The position numbers and the translations under genes were made by a program. The notes beneath the pieces were generated by a model. It saw only the letters and a program-made list of their open reading frames with translations, did not search any database and was not told where the DNA came from. From Adineta steineri (taxonomy: Eukaryota; Rotifera; Eurotatoria; Adinetida; Adinetidae), in assembly GCA_905250115.1 (NCBI GenBank), contig CAJNOI010000029.1, forward strand, positions 62,001 to 126,000: a stretch of DNA of 64,000 nucleotides, written 5' to 3'. Below, piece after piece: positions 12,129-26,054 of this stretch. Numbering within the stretch: the first letter of the stretch is position 1; each line of letters begins with the position of its first letter.

Positions 12129-13275
12129 ATGACAACTTCATCGACTTATTCTTCTACTACTCAAATACCAAAAATTATAATGATAAATAAGCAGTACAAT
12201 TATTCAAATTTATATTATTCCTGGTCTATATTAACAGTATTCATTCTTCTTATATACAATCCTATATTAGTCATTGCTCAACAAATTCAAGTATGTTATT
12301 CCTATCTATGATGACGTTTACAAAAAAACACAGATGTTTTCTTTTTTTTCAAAATTTGATTGATCATTATTTTTATCAAAGATAGAAATCAACGTAACAA
12401 ATCCATTTAAGTCTCTAGAGAGATCGATCAAGATCAAACAAAATCGAATCGACATAGATTTTGTTCCTAAAAAAAACACATACTAGCAATATTTATTTCA
12501 ATTCTCATGAGATTATATTTCTTATTTTAGCCTGTATCGACATTGACATCGAAAGCACAAACAATCACAACATCAATAACGACAATATTATCTGATGAGG
12601 GTAATATTTATTATACTGACAATGAAAATAGTATGTAGAGAAGAATTATTGTTTGTAATTATGTATGTTGGTGTAATTCTTTGATTTTTAAATTATAGGT
12701 GATGGAGAAGGAGATATTTATGATGATCAAGTAGACTCTAATGATAATTCACCTTCAACAATTATTTCACAAACTAAATCACAAAATAATATAACATCAC
12801 AGTTCAATGGTGAAGCACAAGAAAAGGAATATGATGATCCAGATTCATATACAGACGAAGAAGATGGACTAGAAAATCAAATATATGGTAATACAATGTC
12901 TGTTAATCGTGCTGAATTAGATCATACAGTTAGTGAACCTGTTAATAAAAAACCTACTACGATTGAAACAACATCTCGATTACCTTTTATATCATCTGAT
13001 CTTTGGCGGGATCTATTCACTAGACCAGCTATCCTTGTTGGTAAGTAGAACATTTAATTTCTATAATTCAAAAAGAGCTTATCGTTTTTCCCTATTACCT
13101 CATAGGTGTTGTGGGTGGTATTGTTATTGGTATGCTTTCAGCTATTCTTCTTATTATGTTTATAATTTATCGAATGCGTAAAAAAGATGAAGGTTCATAT
13201 GCATTAGAAGAAAGACCAAGCAAATCACCATCACACGCATATACAAGAGTATCATCAAGAGAATTTTTTGCTTAA
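12129..13275 (+). CDS. SDC: Syndecan (heparan sulphate proteoglycan core protein)
   Basis: Type I membrane proteoglycan that couples extracellular matrix and growth factors to the cytoskeleton. Four exons: 12129-12290, 12531-12630, 12699-13040, 13106-13275; phases 0, 1, 1 all agree. Order: N-terminal hydrophobic signal (SWSILTVFILLIYNPILV); a Ser/Thr- and acid-rich ectodomain with a glycosaminoglycan-type acidic site across the exon 2-3 junction (ENSDGEGD); a transmembrane helix with a GxxxG-like pattern (GVVGGIVIGMLSAILL); then the conserved C1 region RMRKKDEGSY, a variable region, and the C-terminal PDZ-binding EFFA (EFYA in vertebrates). The C1 and C-terminal motifs make the identity secure. 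A second ATG 18 codons downstream would also precede the signal sequence. Confidence 0.93.
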
Positions 13276-14542
13276 GTCCGATATTATTCTGCATATATAC
13301 TCGTTTACTTATAAAAAAACTCATTCCGCAGAATATTATTTTCTATTTCTTTTGTGTCTTGTATGTTAATAATCAGAATTGTTTTGTAATTCAAAAATTA
13401 ATTAATTAATATTGAAATAATTCAAATCGTATAGATTAGTATAATTTTTCTACAATGTAAATAATATCAATGATCAAAAATCAGTTAATGGTATCCTTAT
13501 TTACTATTGATAACACGGATTTTATCAACAGGTAATTTTGTGATTTACACGTTAAAATCAGATTTTCGCTTATAATTTTTCTCGTAGAGAATATTATATG
13601 GAATTATATATTTCATTTTAACGAGAGAATGAGTCATTGATACTAATGAGAGACAATTAATAGAAAAAGAGAACTTAAACATTCAAGTCATGCATAGATA
13701 CTTATTGCTCTCAATTATTAATGGTTTGTCAGTACTTATCAAGATTGTTTCAAAGTTCCAACTAAAACATTCTATAAAAAGAAAAAAAACAGATTTTTTT
13801 TATATAATATGAATAATCAACGAACAATATATACGGAAATTAGCAACAAATCAAAGAATTGTTATATTTAGCTTTTTAGAAATAATATTATTTGCTCTTG
13901 AATACTTGAAACATAAGATTCTTTGTGCAAACGTTTGATAAATGTAAACCAATGAAAATTACTCATATTATTAACAATTAACCTATTAAAAATTAATTCT
14001 ATTATTCGACTTTACGTTTTATAAATACCACAAAATTCTAAATATAGAATATTCTAGGTCATAGTAACTGTCAATGAACAAGGATGATTTTCATTCGGAA
14101 ATAAGAATAGATAGTATTCACAGTAGGATAGATATGCGTGTACAAAGGACACACTTTTCATGTCTTTCCACTACTGCTGTGAAACTCATTCATGCGTTTT
14201 TCTCGTAAACATAAAATTTTTGGACTATTAGATAAAAAAGTCAACATTTATTGTTAATCGATATCCCTGTTTACAATCTATTGGTAATATACGACTAAAA
14301 ATAAGCACATATTTCTAGTAAGATTATTCACGGTTATGAAATATTCTTTCAAACAAGAAATAGACCTCTTATCTGTAATATTGAACAAAACAAAGGAAAA
14401 TATCTCCTACTCTTCCATTCATTATTTTAATCAAGATAAAAAAAAGACAATGATGTTATATTTATATGTATATGTATATATATCTTAGAGAGGAATTCAT
14501 ATATGTAATATTCATTTTGAAAACTGAATAAATAACAAATCA
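13276..14542. other. Gene-less interval between convergent genes
   Basis: About 1.27 kb between the convergent 3' ends of syndecan and the adrenergic-like receptor. AT-rich; no supported ORF, RNA gene or repeat seen. Confidence 0.6.
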
Positions 14543-16590
14543 TTATCTGACACAAGTTGGCTCTTGAAGATGCCAAGAATTTGTTTTATGAAGTGTTGTT
14601 AATGATTTTGAACTATTTGGAGATGATAAACGTTGAAAAACGGATAATTGTGGACGATCTAAACACAGTCGATTTTTTGTTAAATGAATAAAATGATTTT
14701 GACTATCGCATGATGTTCGACAACTTATTGTTGAATCTGATTTACGAAAAAATGGTGCAGATGTTATATCACAACTATGAGATTTTTTTAATTGTGTATG
14801 ATCGATTGCTGTTGCTGCAGATATACGAGAAAAACTCATTGATGTTCGTATATATGGTTTACGATGACATTTTAATATATTTTCAAATGCTCTAAATATA
14901 TCGAAAATAATAATAGATTTATTCTTATTCTTTTTCATACTTTCGAAATTCTCGACTTGAAAATGCATAAATAAATGGATTGAAACATGAATTACAATAA
15001 CCTAACCAAAAACAAATAGAAAATATAATACCCGGATCACGTCCTGTCAATGCTTCTAAAATAAAATAGAAAATTGAAATTTGTTTTCTTTGTGAAATTT
15101 CAACTTACTTATAGGTAATAAAAGAAAAAATGGTAACCAACATAAAATAAACATTCCAACAACAATTCCTAATGTTTTAGCTAAACAAAAAAATTAAAGG
15201 TAAAAAATCATATATTTAGTTTTTTTTCTTACCAGCTTTTCGTTCTCGTAAAAATTTCGATAATTTATTTGAAGCATTTCCTGTTATTAATGCTGAAAGT
15301 CTTCGAGTATTTGTTGCTAATGTTGTAGTTGAGGAATGCATTGTATTTGATAATGATGTTGTTGATGTTGCTAAATGTTGTGGTATATGTATACGCAATG
15401 TTACACATTCTTGTCCAACTGTTTCATTTATACGAACTTTTTTTTCTCCACCACTTAAAAATGCATGTTGCCGAATAGCTTCACCATAAATACGTCCATA
15501 AACACAAAGAATTATAATTAAAGGTATATAAAATGAAAATGAACATGAAAATAATACATATTGTATATTTTCATTAACTGAACAACCTTGATCAATTGAT
15601 CCAACTCCATTAAAATTATTAAGAAATGGTGCAACAGACACAACAATTGATATTAACCATGCAATTAATATTGCTATTAATGTACGTGTATGTGTAATAA
15701 TTATTGGATAACGTAATGGACGTGTTACACCAATATAACGTTCAATAGAAATAAACATTAAGCCATATATACTTGCTGTACAATATAGAACATCAATAGA
15801 AATCCATAGATGACAAAATGTTCGACCAAATAACCATTTGCCATCGAGAATTTCAAGTGTAGCAGAAAATGGTAATACTGTAATACCTAAAAAGAAAAAA
15901 CGAATTCATTTAGAAAATCTTGTTTTTTTCATAAAAGCAATTATTACTGTCAAATACAATTATAACTTCATTTTCTTAATAATACTACATACTTTTAAAA
16001 ATATTAAAATCAAATTGACATTGACATATCAGAAGAAAAAGTATAGGACTGCATTTTTGTTTTTAATTATCTATAGTTTTGAAATTGATAGATATTAAAT
16101 TTCAAAAAAAGCAAGAAAATACATATTCCTATCTTATAATATCAATACTTTTCTGATGACATAGAATATTTCTATAAGATTACAACTTCATATGACAAAA
16201 GAAGAAGTACAATAGTCTCATTTAGAAAATACACGCAAATGTGCTTGTCATATTTTCTATGGAAAAAGAATAGGATTACTCTCTTGCGTTTTCTTTTACT
16301 CAATTATGATTACCTAATAATAAATCAGCACATGCTAAATTTCCCATTAATAAATGTGTTGGTGAACGAAGTGCAAAATCGAAACATAATGCAATTAAAA
16401 CAAGAATATTTCCAACAACAGTTAATATAACAATAATTGATAAACAAACAGCAATTAAAATAGTCCAAATAAATGGTCGTGGTATATTTGGATTAATATA
16501 TTGCATAGCAGATGATGATGATAAACTATCATTGGAATAGTTTTCTGATATTGATGAAATAATTTGCTCTAATTGAGATATACCTTGCAT
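14543..16590 (-). CDS. Alpha-1-adrenergic-like biogenic amine GPCR
   Basis: Class A rhodopsin-like receptor, probably for octopamine, adrenaline or a related amine. Five exons: 16590-16314, 15886-15233, 15180-15109, 15055-14941, 14891-14543, giving 488 codons with every phase matching. TM1-TM2: [24 protein letters not shown]3 has the amine-binding Asp ([14 protein letters not shown]) and an ERY in place of DRY. ICL3 keeps VTLRIH as in vertebrate alpha-1 receptors. The junction of exons 2 and 3 gives [20 protein letters not shown], a hallmark of alpha-1 receptors. TM7 has [19 protein letters not shown] followed by FENILKC, a likely palmitoylation site. Asn-glycosylation sites lie at the N-terminus. 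Closest type is inferred by eye; a tyramine/octopamine assignment is possible. Confidence 0.9.
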
Positions 16591-18998
16591 GTGAACAATA
16601 CATATGGAAAATAAACCACTAAGAAATTTTTCTTTTTTTTAATATAATAATAGATTTGATGTATATAGATAATGACGTTAACGATAAAGATACATTCAAA
16701 TATAAAATTAAATCTAAACAGATAGAGAAAGATATATTGTGTAAAGAAAATTTGCCCTTATTTTTGACGCATAGTATATAATCGATAAGCCGACAAAGTT
16801 ACTTATATAGGGCGCATGAAGTACAAATAATTTCCGTTTATCAATACATACTTTTTAAAGGTATATTTAAATGAGGAAATGATGTATACAAAAGTAAAAA
16901 TGATAGATCTCAACGATTTTTTCCAGGGAATAGGAAATTTATTTCTACTATTGTTAAATGAGCGAAAAAATCCAAACTAGAAATATTTATTAGGAACTTG
17001 TTGAGCTGAGAAGGCCTTAAATATATATCCGGAATAAAGATGATGACGAATGTAAAATGTCATTTATTTTTCTTTCTCTGTCTCTCTTCATTTATTTCGT
17101 CCTTCAACATACGCCTAATATGATCATGTTCATTGTTCGGATGAATATTTCGAAGGATAAGCTCAATAGTAATAAAAAATATAAAAAAGTATGACATAAA
17201 TATTAACAAGACTATTCATGTGATATACTTTTTTTATTTGTCGCAATTATGATGTATTATTAGAGAAGAAAAAAAAACGAGCGAAAGAAAAAGAAAAAAA
17301 TGTTCACTAATTCGAATATCAAGTTTTTCTAAAGAATAAATATAGGAAATGATTTTATTGTCTATGTAAACGATGGAAACATAGATATGACGCGTAATAA
17401 GAAGAGAAAAAAAAATATGCAAACGGTAATAAACGACTACTAATACAACTAATTCATTCAACTTTTTACATGTTTTATTTCTTGTCTGTCGTTGTCATGA
17501 TGAATAATTACTTTTCTTTTTTTATTTGCATATTTATTTGTCTTTTGAACAAGTGACATTTTCGAAATTCCCTTACTTTTTCCCTAGAATAAAAAAAAAC
17601 CTAACTATTCAATAAAGAAAACATAACAATCTGCAATATCAAAAATCATTCCTCAGTGTTCGAATAAAAAATTTAATAATATTCCTCTTGACAAACGATT
17701 CGATCTTTCTATTGTTTTCCTCACAAAAATAACAATTGAGCTGACTAGAATATAAAAAATGATGTATAAATATAGATATAACCTATGTGTTTCAGTCGGT
17801 GATGATTATCAGAAATATTTTGGTAGTTTTAAGAAGAAATGTTATTTAGTCTTTGATTAACTATACTTATAATCGAAAGAAAGGAAAATGATGAGAAAAT
17901 ATTTGAGCAAAAAAACAAATACATAGTGATTGTAGACTTATTACGATATGATAATCAAACATTTACAGACATAGATAAATCTCTACTCTTAAAGTACATT
18001 GATCAGGATAAAGAAATCTCTCTAGACAATTTTATCAGATGTCTTTTATTCTCTATCAAATTTGTGTAACAAAAATATTTTCACGCTACATATTAACAAA
18101 AAACATTCGATAAGATACTTAAGAATGACAAGTACTCGTCATAAATGATGATGAAATATACAAGAAAATATAGATTCTATTCTATCTCTAAAATCATATG
18201 AAGAGATTAAAAATATTTTTAAATTCTCATATTAATCATTTCTATATATATTAGACGAGAAAAAAGCAAACGAGAAAAAATTTTTCTTGTGAGTTTTTTT
18301 AAAATGTCTTCTCGAATTAGTTATGATTGATTGCAAGAGAAAAGATTATTCTTCGCACTCAACTCTATAAACTTTTTTCATTACATCGAGTTGAATAGAT
18401 AGATATATATTATAATCTTTCTTTTTCCAATTATATTTTAAGTAACTTACTTGATATCCTATTAAATTATTGACTTTAAATGAAAAATAAAAGATGTAGA
18501 AATTGTAGTACAAAATATGAATAAATATAGACTAGGAAATACTCATAAGAGTTAGTCTTGTCAAAAGCAGTCAATTTTGTTAGATTAAACGTTAACATAG
18601 GAAATAAAATATTTATGAATCATTTCCTTCGAAAACTCTAGCATATAAAAAAATTTTGAATCTACGTATTTTTGCAAACAGAAATTAAATATTGAAATAA
18701 ATAGTAAGTACGACTAAGGTTAATTTTTCTTCTTTGATTTTGATGTATTGAAATTAATCACGTAAGTGATGATATTATAAAATAACATCAGAATTTACCG
18801 TTGACGAGACTATATTGGAAACGAGAAAACAGTTTTTCTCTACACTTGTGATTTATAAAAGAAAAAAAGAATCTAATATTCGAAGTCTTATAAAGTTCTT
18901 ATTTGACTAGAAGTAATCAGTTGTATTTACTGATGCCGGAAGATGTTGAAGTTCTATTTATTAGGGAAAGCTATTAAAGTGCAAATCAAAGCATTTTG

Positions 18999-19033
<35 letters not shown>

Positions 19034-19608
19034 CAGAATCTTTCCAATATCGGTAATGAAGTCAAAATAAATGACTGTATAGAAGAAAAATATATTTAGA
19101 TTTTTAATGAATATTTATGATTATATTAAAGGTTGAAATCTATTTTTAATTCTTTCAATTATTTGCCTTGATTGTCTTCTACATTTCAGATTTAAATTTT
19201 TTCTTTATAAAAGTCAGATATAGAAGAATAAATGTAATTTATTCGATTTCTCATAATATGAAACTCTGGAAGTAATTCTACCTATTTGTACTTTGAGTCT
19301 TTTCCGTCACAAACATACATATATTTAGAATGTTATAGCAGGATTCACGTGCATATTTAATATAGTAAAAACTATAAACCATATGTTACTCATATATAGA
19401 GTACGTCATCATGAATGTTTCTTTTTGACGTAGTTATATAGAAGTGTTCATGAAGTAAAAATTGAATTAGTTATCAGTACAATCATTATATGATATTAGT
19501 CATAACAATATTGTTTTATTTTATTTTTTTTACATACAACAATTATAAGAGAGAAAAAAACAAAGTGTATGTATTATTTAAAAACATGAATATATTTTGA
19601 AGTGTATC
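16591..19608. other. Gene-less AT-rich stretch with an AT microsatellite
   Basis: 3 kb with no supported gene. Contains an (AT)n tract at 18999-19025. It includes the presumed promoter of the GPCR at its left end and the 3' flank of the RING/B-box gene at its right end. Confidence 0.6.
18999..19025. repeat. (AT)n microsatellite
   Basis: Uninterrupted run of about 13 AT dinucleotides directly visible in the sequence. Confidence 0.9.
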
Positions 19609-21356
19609 TTATTTACGGCAGAGTTGTTTTTGACGTTGTTCTTTTGGTAGATACTAAAATAAAAGTTATTTTAATATAGTTGTACTAAATATAAATTCTT
19701 ACCATATAATTAGGAAAATCATTACTTGTTGCTACGGTAAGTAAATTATGATTTTCTTTCGTAGAATGTAATAATTTTTTTTCTTTGTGATCATTATTAA
19801 GAATCAATTGTGAATTATTATTATTGTTGATATATTGTCCACATTGAAGAATTTGTTTTTTAATTACTTCTAATTGATCAAATCCTGTTAATTCATAAAT
19901 AGTTGCATTTGGAATATTTATTGTTTGTAATATTTCATTGGTTCTTTTAATATAATCTTCGAATTCTTGTGTAGCATTTAATAATTTTGCATAATTTTTA
20001 GTTGTAAGAAGTATATTCAAAGCTGCTCTTTGCATACTTAAATTTTGTGGTTCATATTTCAATCTAGTTTTATATTCTTCTATTTGATTTTTGTGTTCTA
20101 TTTCAATTGTTGAAATTTCTTTTAGTAATTCCTGTTCATGTTTATCAATTGTATCACGTAAAGATGTCATAATATCACGAACTTTTGTTCTATTAATTTG
20201 AGCGATATTATCACAATTATTTATTAATTCATTTGCTCGATTTATTTTATTTTCGACAGTTAATTGAATATCATTGAAATTATTTGTCATCTAAACAAAA
20301 AAAGAAAATATTAAAAATTTTAATCTTTTATGAAATTTAAATTGTTGAAATTAAAAACAAACCTTTATTTCTAATTCTTTTGCAATTTTATTTATCAAAT
20401 TATACTGATGGTCTTTATGTTCGAGTAATATACAATCAGTACAAACAAATGTTCTACATGTTGTACACCAATATTTAACTTTTTCATCTAAATGTACGCT
20501 ACAGAAAATGATTTCAACTTGTCTTTCATTGATTGGAATTTGTTGATGTTTCTGCATTACACGCGGTGTATGAACAGTTTGATAACATTCGGAACAGAAT
20601 GTTTCATTTTCACATTTATCACATCCATATTCACCCATAACAGTATGACAATTGGAACATTGAGTTGACTTTCGAATTGAACCTTGAATAGATAATAAAT
20701 AGAGATGAGAATATAAGTACAGATATGTTCTGGGAGAAGATCAGTTTGATATCAAACTTTTCTACAATTTCGTAGTAATTATGAAATCTGATGTTTTTAG
20801 ATCTATAAGATGGGAAAAGCTTTTGTATTAAACTGAGCTTTTTTTACAGGGTAGGTAAGTAGATCAGACGAAGATTCCATTCTTAGAGATCCAGAATCAG
20901 CCGTCTGTTTCAATTAATAGAAAAAAGGAATTAGAGGAAAAATAATGATTTGTTATAAAATAGAAGAAAAGATATATATTTAAATACGAGTGTCTGAAAA
21001 TTCACAAAAACAATTTTCAAGATTCAGTATTTGTTCTTCCTACTCATTCTCATTTTTGTCACAGGTATTGACACTCATTCAAACAATTACTATCAACAAA
21101 CAATATATTTACCATATATTTCGATCATATCACGTGCAATTCTATTTACTGGCAATGTATCAATCTCATTTTTAGATAGAATAAATCCATCACGAAGTGG
21201 ACATTCAAATTGATCATTATTAGCTGAAGCTATTTGTTCTATACATTTATGACAATATGTATGTGAACATGGTAATACACGAGGATCATTGAATATTTCT
21301 TGGCAAATCGCACAAGTAATCAATTCCTCAACGGCATTTTGATTACCAGATGTCAT
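19609..21356 (-). CDS. RING/B-box/coiled-coil (TRIM-like) E3 ligase
   Basis: Probable E3 ubiquitin ligase of the tripartite-motif type. Exons 21356-21113, 20682-20363, 20290-19703, 19653-19609; phases 1, 0, 0 agree and give 398 codons. Residues about 15-60: C3HC4 RING (CAICQEIFNDPRVLPCSHTYCHKCIEQ...CPL). Residues about 85-170: two B-box-like zinc fingers (CSNC...CDKC...FCSEC...H, then FCSVHLDEKVKYWC..CRTFVCTDC.....H..H). From about 190: a long coiled coil with regularly spaced charged and leucine residues. There is no NHL, B30.2 or filamin C-terminal domain; it ends in a short basic exon (YLPKEQRQKQLCRK). Rotifer genomes carry many such TRIM proteins, often with NHL repeats, so this is a short member. 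Confidence 0.88.
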
Positions 21357-22917
21357 GATAATGAATTAAGTATCAATTTAAATATGTACAATCTAAAATT
21401 ATAAATAATACAATGATAAATTACCTCCAACTTAGCATCTCTGTTAATTTAACTATAAAAATCAATTTAGAATCTCGGCGACAGATATAATAAATTCTAT
21501 GTATTGTATTCAGTTCAGAAATGAATACACTACGTATAGGTTCTGAATGAATAAAACTAAATAATTCAATTATGGATAGTTTTATAAAATTTCAATCCAT
21601 TCATTAAATAGAAAATCTGACTTTTAGAAAGTATTCATATTTTATCGCTATTGTAAGCTATTCAAAACATACTTACTAGTCTTGTCTTGAGATACACATT
21701 AGTATTACAAACAGACGTTTGCATGATCATTTACTAATTAAAGAACAATAAAACATCGTAAGGAAATGAAAATAATATCTTTATTATCAAAACGTTTTCT
21801 AAGAATTTTATCTATATAGCAAGTCAGAAAAAGTACAAATGCAACGAAGCGTACAACACGCTGCTTTGTCATGTCTCTATTAAGTGATCAAAGAAAGAAG
21901 AAAACTATGTCAAGTTGTTATAGAAAACGTAATTTTCATGATTTATGTTTTATAATTTGTGTTATTAAATCTCTTTTGTCTACAAAATAATAATTATATA
22001 TTTTTTTATTTATTACAGTGGAAAACATTCTCAATTATTGACAAATTTTTAACATTATAAAGATTAAAATAATAGACTACTCCGTTTTATTCTCTTCATT
22101 TTTTTAAATAGTAATATTGAATTAACTCATAAATCTATACTATTTCTATTGTGGTCTTGTTCCATATTACTAATAAAAGAATGTATATTTTTGTTTGATA
22201 AATTTGTAAACTACGACGAAACGTTACTTTAATTTAAACAAATAGAAATCAGACTATTCTAAAACTAAAAATCGATATTTTAACTAATCAGGAAGATAAT
22301 GTAAAATGTCTACAGTTAGATACTCTATATTTATCACGATTCTAATTTATCTAATTTCTAAACAAGAGCAATTATATTATTATAGTTATTATCTTACTTG
22401 CATATCTCACATAAATATCATTAACTGGAAAAAGAAACTCGTCTCCGGCGATGAAGAAAAAAAGAAAATGCACTGACTTCTTATATATCAACCAGATGAC
22501 AACAAACAAAAATGGAAAACACATCCAAGCAAGACAAAACAACAATTATATATACTTTCTCAATCTAAAGAGGCGGAAAAAAAAGTGTATGAAGGAAAAA
22601 ATGGAATGTAGAAGGTGGAGGAGGTGTGCGGAGGAAGCAATATGAGGAGAGTGTGAATGAGAATAAAATAAATATAATATAGAGGGAGAGGTTGTATCAT
22701 GACCAATGGGCATAATATCTTCGTCCTCCTAATTAGTGCTGAACATACTAACCAGAAAAGATGAGCAGACGCATGAAAATCAATATAGTTAATTGAACAG
22801 GATCGATAATTAACCATCAGACGATAGTACGTAGAGTGTTAATTGAACATATTACGAAATATTTACTATACTATACATGTTCGAAAGTGGCTGGTAATCG
22901 GTTTCAATAAGGATAGA
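21357..22917. other. Gene-less interval
   Basis: AT-rich 1.56 kb; no supported coding region. ORFs around 22450-22820 on both strands are purine/pyrimidine-rich shadows. The first unit of the tandem array begins at about 22918. Confidence 0.55.
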
Positions 22918-24406
22918 GAGGGTGTGGATGTAAATGATTGTAGATGTAGACGTAGATGTTGATATCGCTTTAATCCACAGCCATCCATAATCACACTCCT
23001 CAACCAGATATAATTTTATATATCAATAGCTTTCACTATTCAGTCGAAGGTGTAGCGACGAGCGTTACTTTTGTTTTAATGTAAGCTTGAAAAATTTCTT
23101 GTCTTGTAAATAAAGTGTCTCTTACACGTTGTTATAATCATGTATTTCAAACAATAAAGAAACATATGAGATTGCAGCTACCTTAGTTAACGTTAACAGT
23201 TTTCAACAAAATCTAAGGAAGATAAAGTGATTCATCTATAAAAAACTCTGTAATTAAATATAGATCAGTTTTAAAGAGTAATCAATTAATGAAGATATAA
23301 ATTATATTAGAATTATTTAAGTAGATACAGTCATTTATATGAATTCATAAGCAAAAAGAATAAGATGTGTAAGAAGTTGTGAACAAAATATAGTTTGTAA
23401 TATTTATATGATGTTTTCTAGACAACTTATTTATTCGATTGTCTCTCGTTTGATTGAACGGAACCAACGAATGCGATTGAATATATCTTTTCTCGATCAT
23501 AATTTTTATTCATTTTCGTGCTACAAACTGAGTAGATCATAAACGATAGAAAATTGTTTTGATTATGTTTTCATCTATATTTATAATGGACAAGAATGCA
23601 GAATAATGTGTATGAGAAGGAAAGATATTCATCATGAAGACAACCCAAAACAATATTTGGCTTTTTCCTTTACACCCTATCATATATATATTAATGTGAC
23701 TATGATAGAACCAGCAAAATTTCCAGCATCAACCGGTATTTCTTCTAGTCGTATCTTCTCATCACCTGCCATTTACTTTCTATACATTCTATTAACCAAC
23801 TATGTATCGTATTTTTTCTTATTTTCTTTTCCTATAAATTCATCCACCTCCTCATTTGTTCTTTTCTACAATCCATATATGCATATGCAGGAGTGTGTAT
23901 ATAAGAGAGAATACAGAGTCGTGGGCGCTCTGTTTTTAGAAAGTATCATAAATACCGATATCTTGCTCTGTAGGTCAATTCACTTACTTCCTGACATATA
24001 TAATTCTCTCTCCCATATGCGCTTATGTTAATAAAACGGAGAAGATTCAAAGTGAAATAAAGATAACTCATTTCTAATTACATTGATATGATTTCCCATT
24101 ACAGCAAAATAAAAAAATAATCTTTGCTTACTCTCTACATATGACTTTTCTCGTCGTAAAAGTCACTATCCTGTCCTGCTATTTGTGTACATGTTTCTAT
24201 AGTAGAAGCATCTATGATTAGCTTTTCTCTTTTTAAGATTATGGCATATGAGAATAAAAGAATGCAAAAATCATTTACACAACGATAAAAGTGAATTATG
24301 ATGACAGAATGTTTCTATTTTTAATACCTTTTCTTTATTCAAGTACCAGTATTTCTATAATTGATCTCCATACTTTATATTTTATTTCATACTTACACAA
24401 AACTCA

Positions 24407-26054
24407 TTGATAATGACGTATTATTCACGCTTAATGTTCCTTATTGTTCAATTACTACTCGTTCAATCCAATAATCCTGATTCAAACGATTTTCACAAAA
24501 AAATGTTGACGAAGAGAAATCAACGAACAACATTATGTACAAATGATCATGTTTCTATTAAAGAAAGAAGATCAGTGTACGATTCACAATTTGTTCTTGC
24601 AAACCGGTGGTCTAAAACTCGAACATCAACTCCGGGAATTGTTACAAATCATAATTATAACTTCCGTAAATCACCTAATTTTTATATGAAATTAGTTCGA
24701 CGTAGTTACGAAGAATATGATTTTGAACAAACACGGAACAAAAAATATTGTGAGTACAACGAAGGTCATATTTGCTAAGTAGATTCTATCACGGAGCAAT
24801 TCAGTATCAATCGTTATTCATAATCAATAGTAGTATTAATTAGAGTCCGTTGGATTCATGATTTGCGATCCAGCCGCGATTGACTAAAAGTCTTACAGAT
24901 CCGTATCTTAACGATAGTCTTAGTATTGCAAAGAAATTTCTGTAATATTTATATGAGATAGTTGTTTCCCGACTACGAACTTCTTTTCTTTTGCGTATAT
25001 GTGTTGGTGACTAGCACTTTCAGCACATCTCTGTTGCAATCTTGTAGATAATCTCATAAACCTAGGTCTAATATACCTAAGATGTTTGAACTAATGAAAT
25101 CCTTCATAAAATTCATGGCATCTCACTTTGTTCACAGCTGAATGGACAGTTAAATATTTTCTGAAATATGTTTCATATTCATTGTGAACAATAAACTAGA
25201 CTTTTCCTGATGAGAAAATAAAATATCAATAATTTCTTTTCTAAAAACGATATACACCTTTTCCTTTAATGTATCGGGATGTCCTGAAATAGGTGTATTG
25301 TGTAAGTGGCATCAGACGTCAATGAATTGATGACATGCTTCACTTAGATTTCATCTCATATGAATATACAATCAGAAAATTTCGTTATACTTGAATTTAA
25401 ATAATGTCTTTTTAGTGATGAATTATTATCGTCTAATGTAATTTGGTACCTCTTTTTCATTGGATTCTTCGATTTAGACGTTTTAATATTAAGATATAGT
25501 CTATGGATACTTGGAGGCGTAGTAATTTGAGGACATCGTGTCGCTTCTGTTACTTCAATAATAGAATGTTGTGTACATTTTTACATTTCAATTCACTATT
25601 ATTACTTTCTTTTGTAGATCCAGCATCTTCCAAAACGACTGCTGTTAGACATCGTGAATTATTCCATGCACGTGAAGTACAAATATTCATATTCTCGTTA
25701 ATAGTTTTTCTTCTTGTTGCGTTATACCTTATTTGTCTAAAACAATGCGAAAAATCCGATGGTGACGGTAACACCGAAGCGATTGTAATTCCAATGCAGC
25801 TAAGAAGAACATCGTTCGAAACAGTGCGTCGTAGTTTACCACGTTTAGAACCGCGAACAACTGAAAATAATAATACTAGTGTTGAAAGAACAACAACTTT
25901 AGTTCAACAACAAACTTCAGATTTACCACCAACATATGATAGTGTGGTAGAAGAAAGTGGAGTAATGATTATAATCCAGCAACAGTCTTTACTACCTCCA
26001 ACCTACGAAACTTTTATGGAACGAAACAATGAAAGAGAGGAAACTGACTCGTAG
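24407..26054 (+). CDS. Tandem PPxY-tailed type I membrane protein, copy 1
   Basis: Family not recognised. Exon 1 24407-24749 (ATG at 24407 or 24413) joins exon 2 25618-26054 in phase 1, using a GTGAGT donor and a CTTTTGTAG acceptor; about 257 codons. Order: signal peptide (LMFLIVQLLLVQS); ectodomain of about 110 residues with dibasic sites (KERRSVYDS is furin-like) and an acidic tyrosine patch (SYEEYDFEQ); transmembrane helix (IFIFSLIVFLLVALYLICL); then a cytoplasmic tail with LPPTYDSV and LPPTYETF. These two PPxY motifs are typical ligands of WW domains in NEDD4-type ubiquitin ligases. Without the splice each exon would be a separate short ORF; the conserved splice sites in three copies argue against that. 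Role unknown. Confidence 0.65.

Noticed and set aside
14710-14895. Plus-strand ORF opposite the GPCR tail
   Set aside because: Shadow of the last receptor exon, which is supported by splice phase.
23606-24031. ORF of 141 codons upstream of copy 1, with a shorter partner at 29563-29799
   Set aside because: Corresponding DNA is conserved between units 1 and 3, but the two translations do not stay in register, unit 2 lacks the region, and the text is low in complexity; taken as upstream non-coding sequence.
24750-24778. Conserved end CEYNEGHIC of the first ORF as a real C-terminus
   Set aside because: It lies past a GTGAGT donor conserved in all three copies; read as intron. Kept as an alternative only if transcripts show it.
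25503-25617. Signal-peptide-like N-terminus of the second ORF in each array unit (also 28143-28194 and 31568-31619)
   Set aside because: Conserved, but it coincides with a polypyrimidine tract ending in AG in the right phase; better explained as intron 3' end than as a separate gene start.
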